A stretch of 64,000 nucleotides of DNA. Source: Propioniciclava tarda. GTDB taxonomy: Bacteria; Actinomycetota; Actinomycetes; Propionibacteriales; Propionibacteriaceae. Made by a program: the position numbers and the translations under genes. The stretch lies in contig NZ_FXTL01000006.1 of assembly GCF_900182665.1 (NCBI RefSeq), positions 1-64,000 on the forward strand, given 5' to 3'. The notes below the pieces were generated by a model. The model was not told where the DNA came from and searched no databases. It saw only the letters and a list, made by a program, of their open reading frames with translations. Below, one piece after another: positions 39,320 through 48,341 of the stretch. Numbering within the stretch: the first letter of the stretch is position 1; each line of letters starts with the position of its first letter.

Positions 39320-39655
39320 ATGAGTGCGTCGTACGAGGCTGCCATCAGCGAGATTGCTGGGTCCTTCACCGACCATGCACCGATATTGAGGTCGCCCGAC
39401 GGATGGTTCGGACGCCCCATGGACAACTGTCACCGCTTGACCTCCGTCACCGTACGGGACGACGGCCTCGCGATCGGCTTGGACAACCTCCAGACCCTGA
39501 CCATCCGTGGCCCCTTCCGGGTGGTCCGGGCGGGCAAGGAGCTCGCCATGACGGGCTTCTCTACGGCGGTCTTCGGGTGGCGCGCAGATGGATCGCGGGC
39601 CCCTCAGCCCACGAAGAGCTACACCTCGGGGACCATCGACTTCGTCAGCCTCTGA
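39320..39655 (+). CDS. Hypothetical protein
   Basis: Protein of 111 residues, not recognised. It has no signal peptide or membrane segment; the middle shows beta-strand-rich alternation (LTSVTVRDDGLAIGLDN, LTIRGPFRVVRAG). It may begin at the ATG at 39320, 40 bases after msrA, without an obvious ribosome site. Reality as a gene is judged mainly from composition and frame length. Confidence 0.5.
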   Translation: MSASYEAAISEIAGSFTDHAPILRSPDGWFGRPMDNCHRLTSVTVRDDGLAIGLDNLQTLTIRGPFRVVRAGKELAMTGFSTAVFGWRADGSRAPQPTKSYTSGTIDFVSL

Positions 39656-39768
39656 GCGAGAGGTCCGGCACGGCCCCGAGCGGCACCGGACCCTCCGCCC
39701 GAGCCCGTGGCGACGTCGCTGGCGATCGCCTCGCCATGAACCAACCGATTCGCTCTCCCAGGACGACC

Positions 39769-40044
39769 ATGACCAACGCCCTTGCTCCCGGCTTCCTCGC
39801 ACCCACCCCGACCCAGGCACCGCCGTGGCGGCGCGGGAGCTGGCCGGTCTGGATCGCCGCCGTCATATGGGTGCTGCTGTTCGTTCGCGACGTGCCGAGC
39901 CTTGTTCAGGGCCTGCTGGGCGAGCAGCCGCTGCTCAGCACGGGCGCCGTCACGCTGCTCGGGCTGGTGCTGCTCTTCCTCGCCGCGCTGGCCGTCGCCG
40001 CCCTGGCCCCCGGACGCCTGACCGCCGGCCACCTCGGACTCTGA
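39769..40044 (+). CDS. Small membrane protein
   Basis: Protein of 91 residues with two hydrophobic segments (about 27-40 and 55-80) and a Pro-rich N-terminus. The ATG at 39769 follows AGGA by five bases; an in-frame ATG at 39736 is an alternative. It is not a known family that I recognise. A modest hairpin (40123-40156, TGCACGAC/GTCGTGCA) lies between it and the convergent CDF gene. Confidence 0.55.
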   Translation: MTNALAPGFLAPTPTQAPPWRRGSWPVWIAAVIWVLLFVRDVPSLVQGLLGEQPLLSTGAVTLLGLVLLFLAALAVAALAPGRLTAGHLGL

Positions 40045-40186
40045 CGAGGCGTCCACACAAGGTTGGCACCCTGGTGCTGCCTGCTCGACGTGCGGTTCCC
40101 GTTGGGGGACCGTCAGAGGCCTTGCACGACAAGATCGCCGGCACCGTCGTCGTGCAGGTGCCGCGGCGCCGCTGAGGCGTCCGACC

Positions 40187-41116
40187 TCAGTCGTGGTGGG
40201 CCGGGTCAAAGGCATCGAAGCCCGGCGTTTCCAGTTCGATCGTCGAGTGTGCGATCTCGAAGTGCGCCGAGATGCACTCCTTGAGCGCCCGCAGGATCTC
40301 GGGCGCGTGCCCGTCGTTGAAGCACTCGTCCGCCACCACGACGTGCGCCGACAGCACCGGTAGCCCGGACGCCACGGTCGACGCGTGGAGCTCGTGGACG
40401 CCCTGCACGTGCTCGACCTCGAGGATGTGGCGACGTACCTCGTCCAGGTCCAGCCCGGTCGGGGTGAACTCCATCAGCACGGACGCCGTCTCGCGCAGCA
40501 GCATGACCGCCCGGGGCACGATGAGGGCCACGATGGCGAGCCCGGCGACGGCGTCCGCCGCCTGCCAGCCGGTCAGTGAGATCACGACGGCGGCCGCGAT
40601 GACGCCGACCGAGCCGAGCGCGTCGCTCGCCGCCTCCAGGAAGGCGGCTCTCATGTTGAACGTGGACGCCCGCTGGGAGGCCAGCACGGCCACGGAGATC
40701 AGATTGCCGACCAGCCCGATCACGCCGAACGCCAACAGCTCGGCCCCCGGAACCTTCGGCGGATCGGACAGCCGGTGCAGCGCTTCGACGGCCGCGAACA
40801 CCCCGACGGCCAGCAGAATGCCGGCTTGGGCCTGCGCGGCGAGCACCTCGATGCGGCGGAAGCCCCAGGTGCGCCGGGCCGATGACGGACGCAACATCAG
40901 GTGCGACGCCACGAAGGCGACAGCGAGCCCCAGCACGTCGGTGAGCATGTGGGCGGTGTCGGTGAGCAGGGCCAGCGAGCCGGTCCACACGGCCCCGACG
41001 AGCTGCGCCACCAGGATCGCGCCGGTGATCCCGAGCGCCACGCCGATGCGGCGACGCTGGTCCGGGGCCGCGGTGGCATGCGAGTGCCCGTGACCGTGAT
41101 CGTGACCGTGCCCCAC
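40187..41116 (-). CDS. Cation diffusion facilitator (CDF) metal exporter
   Basis: Protein of 309 residues. A His-rich N-terminus (GHGHDHGHGHSHA) precedes six membrane segments with metal-site motifs LTDTAHMLTDV (segment 2) and EAASDALGS (segment 5), and a C-terminal cytoplasmic domain with conserved VHELHA and LSAHVVV. It exports Zn(II) or a similar divalent ion by proton antiport. The GTG at 41116 lies six bases after TACGGT (leaderless). The start codons of this gene and the divergent S9 peptidase are only 91 bases apart. Confidence 0.92.
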   Translation of the reverse strand: MGHGHDHGHGHSHATAAPDQRRRIGVALGITGAILVAQLVGAVWTGSLALLTDTAHMLTDVLGLAVAFVASHLMLRPSSARRTWGFRRIEVLAAQAQAGILLAVGVFAAVEALHRLSDPPKVPGAELLAFGVIGLVGNLISVAVLASQRASTFNMRAAFLEAASDALGSVGVIAAAVVISLTGWQAADAVAGLAIVALIVPRAVMLLRETASVLMEFTPTGLDLDEVRRHILEVEHVQGVHELHASTVASGLPVLSAHVVVADECFNDGHAPEILRALKECISAHFEIAHSTIELETPGFDAFDPAHHD

Positions 41117-41207
41117 GTCGACACCGTAGCCGCCGGAGTGGACAACTGAAGAGCCCCAACGCCCTCGCGCGGGGCCCCAAGAGCGTCGATCTGGCTACTG
41201 TCGATCC

Positions 41208-43241
41208 ATGCGTCCCGACCATCTGCCGCTGCTGCCGTCCGTCTCCGCCCCGCAGGTCCACCCCGACGGCACCTGGGCCGTCGTGGCCGCGTCCTACCCC
41301 AGCCTGGATGCCGACGCGTACGTCGGCCAGCTGTGGCGCATCGACCTGCGGGGCGCCGAGCCGCCCCGCCGCCTCACCAGAGGCAAGGCGGACGCCGCCC
41401 CGCAGTTCTCCCCGGGCGGCTCTCTCATCGGTTTCCTGCGCGCCCCCGCCGACGGACGCCCCCAAGTGCACGTCATCCCTGCGGCCGGCGGCGAACCCGT
41501 CCAAGCCACGGACGCCAAGCTGGGCGTCGGCGAGTTCACCTTCGCGCCCGACGAACGTCTGCTCGCCTTCACGGCCCGGACGCCCGAAGAGGGCCGCTAC
41601 GGCACCCTCGATGGGGTCGGCGCCTCCGCCGAGGACGCGCGCCGCATCACGACCCTGCAGTTCCAGTCCAACGGCCTGGGCTGGACCAACGACCGCCGCC
41701 GCCAGCTGTTCGTGACCGAGGTGCCGGACCCCTACGGCGAGCCGTTCGTCGAGCCCAAGGGCCGGGCGGCGAAGGCCCTGGCCGACGCCAAGCTGGCGGC
41801 CGCGGCGTCCGATCTCGACAAGCCGGTCGACGTGCCGGGGGCGGTACGTCCGGCGACGCAGCTCACCCGCGGCGACTTCGACCACAGTGACCCGACGTTC
41901 GTCCCGGACGGCACCCTGCTCGCCGCCTCGTCCCGCCACGACGAGCGCGACCTGGACCTCCTCACCGAGGTCTTCGCCTTCGCCCTGACCCCGGACGCCG
42001 ACCCGCGCCCGATCGCCCCGGGGCTGAACGCCTACGAAGCGTGCGGTGCCGCGGACGGCGCCACCATGTTCCTGATCGGCGCCGACCTGGGCGACACCAA
42101 CCGCGACTTCGTCGGACGCCTCGGTGGCGTCTTCGCCCTGGACGCCTCGGGCGAGCCCCGGCGGCTCACCGACGCCCAGACCGTGCAGGTCGAGCACGGG
42201 CTGACGCCCTTCGGACGCGACGGCGTCCTGACCATCGTCAACGAGCGGGGGACGACGCGTCCGCTGACGGTCCGCGCGGACGGCACCGTCGCAACGTGGC
42301 CGACGGGCGAGGCGTCCGTGCTGGGCGCCGCCGAGATCCCCGGCGACCCCACCCGCATCGTCGTCACCGTCACCACCCCCGACTCCCCGCCCGAGGTCGG
42401 CATCCTGGACGCCTCCGGCGCGCTGACCGTGCTGACCGACTTCTCCGGACGCCTCCGCGCGGCCTCGCCCGGGGTGCGTCCGATCGAGCTCACGGCCACG
42501 GCGTCCGACGGCTACCCGGTCCACGGGTGGGCCTACGTCCCTGCGGGGGATGGCCCGCACCCCGTCCTGCTCAACATCCACGGCGGACCGCACTCCACCT
42601 ACGGTCCCACGTTCTTCGACGAGTTCCAGGTGTACGCCGAGGCCGGCTACGCCGTCGTCGCCTGCAATCCGCGCGGCTCGGGCGGCTACGGCGAGCACCA
42701 CGGACGCGTCATCAAGGACGCCATGGGCGACCTGGACGCCTCCGACATCCTGAGCTTCCTCGACCACGCGCTGGCGAGCGTCCCGGGGTTGGACGCCTCG
42801 CGCGTCGGCGTCCAGGGCGGCAGCTACGGCGGCTACATGACGGCGTGGCTGATCGGCCACACCGACCGCTTCGCCGCCGCGATCGTCGAGCGGGGCTTCC
42901 TCGACACCGAGAGCTTCATCGGCCACTCCGACATCGGCTGGTTCTTCGTCGAGGAGTACAACGGCACGGACGCCGCCCATCGCGTCACGCAGTCGCCGAT
43001 GTCGTTCGCGTCGGAGGTGCGGACGCCGACGCTGGTGATCCACTCCGAGGACGACCTGCGCTGCCCGCTCGGACCCGCCCTGCGCTACTACACGACGCTG
43101 AAGCTCAACAAGGTGGACGCCGAACTGCTGGTCTTCCCGGGCGAAAACCACGAGCTGTCGCGCTCCGGGACGCCGCACCACCGCAAGCAGCGGTTCGACG
43201 CCATCCTCGACTGGTGGGGACGGCACCTGCCGCTCGCCTGA
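41208..43241 (+). CDS. S9-family serine peptidase (acylaminoacyl/dipeptidyl-peptidase-like)
   Basis: Protein of 677 residues. An N-terminal seven-bladed beta-propeller (about 1-420) is followed by an alpha/beta-hydrolase domain with NIHGGPHSTYG, catalytic Ser in GGSYGGYMT (about 541), Asp in HSEDDLRCP (about 615) and His in ENHELSRSG (about 647). It cleaves short peptides in the cytoplasm. The ATG at 41208 lies six bases after TACTGT (leaderless). This gene is very rich in the GGACGC word (27 copies in 2.03 kb). Confidence 0.93.
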   Translation: MRPDHLPLLPSVSAPQVHPDGTWAVVAASYPSLDADAYVGQLWRIDLRGAEPPRRLTRGKADAAPQFSPGGSLIGFLRAPADGRPQVHVIPAAGGEPVQATDAKLGVGEFTFAPDERLLAFTARTPEEGRYGTLDGVGASAEDARRITTLQFQSNGLGWTNDRRRQLFVTEVPDPYGEPFVEPKGRAAKALADAKLAAAASDLDKPVDVPGAVRPATQLTRGDFDHSDPTFVPDGTLLAASSRHDERDLDLLTEVFAFALTPDADPRPIAPGLNAYEACGAADGATMFLIGADLGDTNRDFVGRLGGVFALDASGEPRRLTDAQTVQVEHGLTPFGRDGVLTIVNERGTTRPLTVRADGTVATWPTGEASVLGAAEIPGDPTRIVVTVTTPDSPPEVGILDASGALTVLTDFSGRLRAASPGVRPIELTATASDGYPVHGWAYVPAGDGPHPVLLNIHGGPHSTYGPTFFDEFQVYAEAGYAVVACNPRGSGGYGEHHGRVIKDAMGDLDASDILSFLDHALASVPGLDASRVGVQGGSYGGYMTAWLIGHTDRFAAAIVERGFLDTESFIGHSDIGWFFVEEYNGTDAAHRVTQSPMSFASEVRTPTLVIHSEDDLRCPLGPALRYYTTLKLNKVDAELLVFPGENHELSRSGTPHHRKQRFDAILDWWGRHLPLA

Positions 43242-43276
43242 GCTGGACGCCTCGGCGGCGCGCCTCACCGGGCACC

Positions 43277-43314
43277 TGATCCGGTCGCGATAGACAAGAA
43301 CCGCGACCGGATCA
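43277..43314. repeat. 13-bp palindrome after the S9 peptidase gene
   Basis: Perfect 13-bp arms (TGATCCGGTCGCG with CGCGACCGGATCA) enclose 12 bases. It lies between the S9 peptidase stop and the leaderless lipoprotein gene at 43368. There is no T tract, so it is either a weak terminator or an operator. Confidence 0.6.
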
Positions 43315-43367
43315 CGTATGAGGTGACCCGGTCGAACGCTTCGCCGGGAAGGTCATAGGCTCGCCAC

Positions 43368-44333
43368 ATGCTCTGGACGCGACAGGCCGCCGCCGTGGCC
43401 GTCACGGCGCTCCTGGCTGGCTGCGTTCCGGCCAACTCGGCCCCTCTGGCTGGCTCCCCCAGCGCTGGATCAACGTTCACCCCGACGCCGTCGGCGTCGC
43501 CCACCTCTGACGTCCTCGACTTCACCCAGCCCGGCGTGGCGAAGACCATGATCCGCGACCTGGTGCGGGCGTCCAGCAGCACCCAGGTGATCATGGTGTC
43601 GGTCCGCCAGCACGAGGCCACGGTCAGCGTCCTGCGCGACGGGAAGCCGTACACCTGGGCGTACCGCGAGGGCCTCATCCGGCAGATCGACACCGACCTC
43701 GTCTACGTGGGCCAGGTCACGTTCAGCCCGGACGCCTTCGACCTGTCGGACGTCGGCAAGTTGTTCAAGACGGCGAGCTACCTGGCCGGCTCGTCGGCCA
43801 ACCAGGAGCTGCAGATCATCGACCTGCGGCGCGTCGAGCATGCCGCCAGCGAGCTGAAGATGAGCGTCTCGACGAACCCCGAGACCCGGACCGTGTTCTT
43901 CGATCCGGACGGCACCCCCGTCCGCGAGTTCAACTTCAACACCGCCTACGGCATCACGGAGGGCCTGGCCGAGGCGCTCGGCTCGCACACCAGCGCGACC
44001 ACGGTGTCGGTGTCGTCGGCCGCCGGGGCCTACATCGAGTACCCGGGCGAGGACGGCTCCACGATCGTGCGGCGCGAGCGGCGTCCGAGGTTTCCGGTCC
44101 TGGACGCCAGCCGCAGCGGCAACGAACGACTCCCGCCCTTCGACCCGCGCACCGTCAGCGGATCGGTGATCTGGAGCGTGCTGCAGCGGCAGACCGGTGG
44201 CACGTTCGGCGCGGACACGGTGTGGTCGGTGGTGGCGGACGCCCGCGACAGCCTCACCGCCCCCCGGCTGTACTTCACGATCAAGGGCACGCGGCTGGTC
44301 ACCGACCTGACCGGCAACGAGATCAAGCCGTAG
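43368..44333 (+). CDS. Putative lipoprotein of unknown function
   Basis: Protein of 321 residues. A short signal peptide (TRQAAAVAVTALLAGC) with a lipobox is followed by a Pro/Ser/Thr-rich linker (about 22-50) and two similar regions of about 120 residues (QVIMVSVRQHEATVSVLRDGK and TTVSVSSAAGAYIEYPG) that may be repeats of one domain. Not a family I can name. The ATG lies six bases after TAGGCT (leaderless). Its 3' end overlaps the convergent methyltransferase gene by 11 bases. Confidence 0.72.
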   Translation: MLWTRQAAAVAVTALLAGCVPANSAPLAGSPSAGSTFTPTPSASPTSDVLDFTQPGVAKTMIRDLVRASSSTQVIMVSVRQHEATVSVLRDGKPYTWAYREGLIRQIDTDLVYVGQVTFSPDAFDLSDVGKLFKTASYLAGSSANQELQIIDLRRVEHAASELKMSVSTNPETRTVFFDPDGTPVREFNFNTAYGITEGLAEALGSHTSATTVSVSSAAGAYIEYPGEDGSTIVRRERRPRFPVLDASRSGNERLPPFDPRTVSGSVIWSVLQRQTGGTFGADTVWSVVADARDSLTAPRLYFTIKGTRLVTDLTGNEIKP

Positions 44334-45399
44334 CCGCCGACACCAGGTGGGCCGGGCCCGCGGCGACCACCATGGCACGCAGCCGGTCCTCAGAACCGAC
44401 GAGCACCAGAAACTCGGTGTTGCGGCTGCGTCCAGGCTGGCCGACCTTGACCCCGGACGGGCTGTACACGCCGATGGTCGACCCCACGTAGCGCCTCGAG
44501 TCGAACGCCAGCACCCGCACGGCCCCGCCCCGGGCGGCGCAGAAGGCGACCACGTCGTCGATGCCGACCAGCCCCTCGTCGCTGAAGGACACGACGACCA
44601 CCTCAGCCCGCACCTGCGCGATGGTGTCGGCGAGGGCGGCGTGAATGGTCCGGCGGGAGTTGAAGGCGCTGCGGGTGGCGTCGTCGCGCGCGTCCACCCG
44701 CTTGCAGGCGATGCCGTAGTGCTCGGGGGCGTCCCAGCGGACCAGCGTCTCCCACACGTGGTAGTTCGTGAAGTACCGGTGCTGGTTGTAGGGCGGGTCC
44801 AGGTAGGCCAGGTCGACCGACGGCATCGTCGCGACGTAGGCCTGGGCGTCCGCCCGGACGGCCGTGCCGCGACCCGGCGTCAGGACCGGCGCCCGCAGCC
44901 GCAACGGACGCAGCGCCCGCGGCGGGTACTGCTTCAGAAACGCCATCTGGACGCCGACCGTCGCGTCCACCCGGTCGGCGGCCTCGAGCAGCGACGTCAG
45001 CAGGAGGGGCCGCAGGGGCGAGTCGGCGTACAGATCGTCGATGCCGTCGCGGATGGCGTCGATCCGGACGCCGTTGTCGGGGTGGAAGTAGCGCGCCCGC
45101 TCGCAGAACACCTCGGTGACGTACCCGCGTCGCGACGCCAGCGCGGACAGTCGGGCGAGGGCGTCCGCCACCTCGTCGGCGTCGACCGCTGCGGCGTCCG
45201 TCTCGACGTAGCACTGGGCGAGCACCTCTGAGTAGGCGGCGGTGTCGACAGCCACGGTGTCGAGTCCGCGACGGCAGAACTCTTGGGCCACGCGGGTCGT
45301 CCCGGTGAACAGGTCGACGGCCGAGCGCGCGCCGGCGGCGTCCGCCAACGACCCCAGTACCCCCACCAGCGCGCGCTTGGAACCCAGGTACTTGATCAT
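44323..45399 (-). CDS. D12-class adenine-N6 DNA methyltransferase
   Basis: Protein of 358 residues. It has the N-terminal KYLGSKR segment, SAM-binding motif I (AVDLFTGTTRVA, about 27-38) and the catalytic motif IV LDPPYNQHRYF (about 199-209), as in Dam/D12 enzymes that methylate adenine in DNA. No restriction endonuclease gene is adjacent, so it is an orphan. It starts at ATG 45399, 18 bases after the stop of the metallopeptidase gene, so the two are probably co-transcribed. The recognition sequence is unknown. Confidence 0.88.
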   Translation of the reverse strand: MIKYLGSKRALVGVLGSLADAAGARSAVDLFTGTTRVAQEFCRRGLDTVAVDTAAYSEVLAQCYVETDAAAVDADEVADALARLSALASRRGYVTEVFCERARYFHPDNGVRIDAIRDGIDDLYADSPLRPLLLTSLLEAADRVDATVGVQMAFLKQYPPRALRPLRLRAPVLTPGRGTAVRADAQAYVATMPSVDLAYLDPPYNQHRYFTNYHVWETLVRWDAPEHYGIACKRVDARDDATRSAFNSRRTIHAALADTIAQVRAEVVVVSFSDEGLVGIDDVVAFCAARGGAVRVLAFDSRRYVGSTIGVYSPSGVKVGQPGRSRNTEFLVLVGSEDRLRAMVVAAGPAHLVSAATA

Positions 45400-45417
45400 G
45401 CGCGCGAGGCGTCCGGG

Positions 45418-46284
45418 TCACTGCCCGTTGGTGAAGACCTTCGAGCAGGACTGCGGATCGCCGGTCTTGAAGCCGACCGCCAGCCAGTGCTGACGCATGG
45501 CCGAGCTGCCGTGCGTCCAGGACTCGGGGTTGACCTGGCCGGTCGACATCTTCTGGATGCTGTCGTCGCCCACCGCCCGGGCCGCGTCGGCGACGCGGTT
45601 CAGGTCGTCTTGGGTGATCTGCGAGATCGGCGAGTTCGGCTGCTGGGCGACGTGTGCAAGGTAGGCACCGGCATAGCAGTCGGCCTGCAACTCGAGCGCG
45701 ACCTGCGCCGAGTCGGCTCCGGTCGACTGGCCGGCCGACTGCACCTGGGCCAGCGTCCCCACCATGTCCTGGATGCCGTGGCCGTACTCGTGGCCGATGA
45801 CGTACGCCTCCGCCGCGTCGCCGCCCCTGCCGCCCAGTTGCTTGACGAGCATCTGCTCGGTGAACGTCGGATCGAGGTAGACGTTCTTGTCGTTCGGGCA
45901 GTAGAACGGGCCGACCTGGGTGCTGGCGGTGCCGCAGCCGGTGGGCGTCTGGCCGTCGAACAGCACCGTCTTGATCGGCTGGTATCCCTGCAGGAGGCCG
46001 GCCCAGTAGGCATTGGCCGTGTTCGCGTAGACGACGAAGCGGCAGTTGCGGTCCTTCGCGACGTCAGCGCCCGTCTGGCACTGCGTCAGGTCGGTGCCGG
46101 ACGCCGAGCCGCCGGCGGACCCGCTGGTGCCGCCCATCAACTCGCCGGGATTGATGCCGAAGACCAACGCCAGGATCAGCATGATGATGCTGACGCCGCC
46201 GCCGACCGCGACGCGACCGCCGACTCCCCCGCTGCGGTATTCGACCTGCGACGGATCGAGCTGGGCTCCCGAGTTGTACTGCAC
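45418..46284 (-). CDS. Membrane-anchored neutral zinc metallopeptidase
   Basis: Protein of 288 residues of the KPN_02809/YpfJ-type family (Pfam Zn_peptidase). One membrane segment (about 26-45) is followed by a catalytic domain with HEYGH (165-169), the HExxH zinc site, and a downstream ELQADCYAG containing the third ligand. The N-terminal segment QYNSGAQLDPSQVEYRSGG is the family hallmark and sets the GTG start at 46284, preceded closely by GGAGGA. Substrates are unknown. It is the first gene of a two-gene unit with the methyltransferase. Confidence 0.9.
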   Translation of the reverse strand: MQYNSGAQLDPSQVEYRSGGVGGRVAVGGGVSIIMLILALVFGINPGELMGGTSGSAGGSASGTDLTQCQTGADVAKDRNCRFVVYANTANAYWAGLLQGYQPIKTVLFDGQTPTGCGTASTQVGPFYCPNDKNVYLDPTFTEQMLVKQLGGRGGDAAEAYVIGHEYGHGIQDMVGTLAQVQSAGQSTGADSAQVALELQADCYAGAYLAHVAQQPNSPISQITQDDLNRVADAARAVGDDSIQKMSTGQVNPESWTHGSSAMRQHWLAVGFKTGDPQSCSKVFTNGQ

Positions 46285-46409
46285 GGCTCCTCCAAGGGCT
46301 GAGTGACGCGCCAACGATACCCGTACGGACCCAACCCGGACGCTCCCGATACGCCCTCGACTGTGTGCGTCGACTGGATTGTCCGCCATCGGGGGGCGAT
46401 CATGGCGGG

Positions 46410-47135
46410 ATGGAGATCGTCGGGGTCGAGGTGGGGGGCGCGGCGCCGCTGTTCGCCTACACCCTCGGCCACGGCGAGGATCCTCACCAGGTCACGTGGG
46501 AGCTGGGGTACAAAGTCGTCCGGCCGCTGTCGGCGTCCGGCACCAAAGACGATCTGGCGGTCACCCTGCAGGTGACGCGCCACCGGCGGGCCGTCGTCCC
46601 GCGCGGCCCCCAGCGGACCCGCACGATGGTTCCGGACGCCCGCGTCCGAGTCGCGCCGGTGTTTCGGCAGCGGCTGGCCGCCTACGCGCTGGTGATCTCG
46701 GAGCGGGGCATCCTGGCGACCGAGTTCAGCGATCGGACGGCCGTCCCCGGGCTGTGGTCGCTGCCGGGAGGCGGCATCGACGAGGGCGAGAACCCGGCCC
46801 AGGCTGTTCAACGGGAGATCCACGAGGAGACCGGCCAGTTTGTCGACGTCCGCCAGTTCATCGACCTGCAGACCGACCACTGGATCGGCATGTCCCCCGG
46901 CGGCGTGCTCGAGGACTTTCACGCCGTCCGCCTGATCTACGTGGCCCACTGCGCCGCCCCCACCGACCCCGTGGTGCACGACGTGGGCGGGACCACGGCC
47001 AGCTCGGCCTGGATCCCGGCCGACCGATGGCGGGACCTGCCGTGGGCGACCGGGGCACGCGCGTTGCTGCAGCGGCACGCGCCGCTCCAGCTTCGCCAGT
47101 GGCGCTGGGATCGCCAGCAGCAGCGGCTCACCTAG
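46410..47135 (+). CDS. Nudix hydrolase
   Basis: Protein of 241 residues. A Nudix box is present (GGIDEGENPAQAVQREIHEE followed by TGQ), so it hydrolyses nucleoside diphosphates linked to another moiety; the natural substrate is unknown. The N-terminal 95 residues precede the Nudix fold and carry no known domain. The ATG at 46410 lacks a clear ribosome site and is chosen from protein likeness. It is divergent from the metallopeptidase gene. Confidence 0.82.
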   Translation: MEIVGVEVGGAAPLFAYTLGHGEDPHQVTWELGYKVVRPLSASGTKDDLAVTLQVTRHRRAVVPRGPQRTRTMVPDARVRVAPVFRQRLAAYALVISERGILATEFSDRTAVPGLWSLPGGGIDEGENPAQAVQREIHEETGQFVDVRQFIDLQTDHWIGMSPGGVLEDFHAVRLIYVAHCAAPTDPVVHDVGGTTASSAWIPADRWRDLPWATGARALLQRHAPLQLRQWRWDRQQQRLT

Positions 47136-47145
47136 CACAACGCAA

Positions 47146-47179
47146 CAGAGCGGCCCTCCCGATCGGGAGGGCCGCTCTG
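47146..47179. terminator. Bidirectional terminator between Nudix and Bax1-like genes
   Basis: A perfect 15-bp stem (CAGAGCGGCCCTCCC with GGGAGGGCCGCTCTG) around GATC, placed between the two convergent genes. Confidence 0.85.
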
Positions 47180-47191
47180 CTTGGTGCGGGG

Positions 47192-48094
47192 CTAGTTGCT
47201 GCGGAAGTAGGACAGGATGCGCAGCAGCTCGGTGTAGAGCCAGACCATCGTGACGGTGAGGCCGAAGGCGGCGCGCCACGACTCGGACGCCGGGGCCTGG
47301 GCCGCGACGCCGCGCTCGATGTAGTCGAAGTCCATGATCAGGTTGGCGACCGCCAGGGCGACGGCCACGGCCGACACGAGCCAGGACAGCGGCCCGGCCG
47401 TGGGGCCGATCTGGACAAGTCCGGTGCTCACGCCGAACAGCGAGACCACCAGGTTGATCAGGTACATCGCCGCGATGCCGATCGTGGCGATGGTGACGAT
47501 CTTGCGGAACTGGCTGGTGACGCGGATGCGCAAGTACTTGTAGGCGGCGAGCGTCACGCCGGCCGCGACGAAGGTGGCCAGCACGGCCTGCACCACGATG
47601 CCGGGGTACAGAGTCTGGAACATCTTCGACAGGGCGCCGATGAAGACGCCCTCGACCACGCTGTAGGCGAGAACGGCCGCGGGGTTGACCACGCGCCGCA
47701 TCGACACGATGAGCACCGTGACGAAGCCCACGATCGCCGAGACGATGATCGCCGGGAACAGCAGGTTCATCGGCAGGAAGATGAAGGTGATGGCGGCCAC
47801 AACGAACAGCGCGCCCATGATCGTGCCGGACTTGGCGAGCACGTCCTCGATCGTCATGACACCCTGCGCGGGAGCCTGCGGCGTGTAGCCGGGCTGCGAG
47901 TACTGGCCCGGAGCGTACGGGGCCTGCTGGTAGCCCTGCTGGGGGTACGGCTGGCCGTACTGGGGCTGGCCCGACTGAGGCTGGCCGTAGGGGGCCTGCC
48001 CGTAGGGCGCCTGGCCGTACTGGGACTGGTCGTACTGACCGCCCGAGCGCTGGAACGCCTCAGGACGGGACAGAACCGGATTGGTGCTTCGCAT
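47192..48094 (-). CDS. Bax inhibitor-1/YccA-like membrane protein with QYGQ-rich N-terminus
   Basis: Protein of 300 residues. The first about 75 residues are low-complexity with repeated QYGQAPYGQ-like blocks. Seven membrane segments follow, with family signatures ITFIFLPMN, LYPGIVVQAVLATF and DFDYIERG. Related Bax1-I proteins are linked to Ca2+ leak or stress; function in actinobacteria is unknown. The ATG at 48094 (MRSTNPVLSRP) matches the family start; AGAGGA lies 11 bases upstream and a TATCGT -10 box near 48136. Confidence 0.87.
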   Translation of the reverse strand: MRSTNPVLSRPEAFQRSGGQYDQSQYGQAPYGQAPYGQPQSGQPQYGQPYPQQGYQQAPYAPGQYSQPGYTPQAPAQGVMTIEDVLAKSGTIMGALFVVAAITFIFLPMNLLFPAIIVSAIVGFVTVLIVSMRRVVNPAAVLAYSVVEGVFIGALSKMFQTLYPGIVVQAVLATFVAAGVTLAAYKYLRIRVTSQFRKIVTIATIGIAAMYLINLVVSLFGVSTGLVQIGPTAGPLSWLVSAVAVALAVANLIMDFDYIERGVAAQAPASESWRAAFGLTVTMVWLYTELLRILSYFRSN

Positions 48095-48341
48095 GTGCGG
48101 ATTGGTCCTCTCAAGATGGGGATCGCTCATCACGATATCCAACGCCGCCGGTGCCGCCTATGTTCCTGCGGCTCGTTCCGGGGTGAACCAGGGCGGGCCC
48201 GGGCTTTTGGGGGGCGGCGATCGCACCGGGATGGGGAGCCGGGACGCCGCATCGCGGTCCTCGGCGAGCAGCGAGGTTCCCGGACGCCGCAGGTTCGGCC
48301 CGCGCGTTCAGCCTCGGGCGCACGGTGTGGAACCGGAGGGC

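Noticed and set aside
40123-40175. Protein-like tail (HDKIAGTVVVQV) resembling the end of a quinone oxidoreductase
   Set aside because: Only about 15 residues, no upstream domain; the same bases form a hairpin, so it is likely chance.
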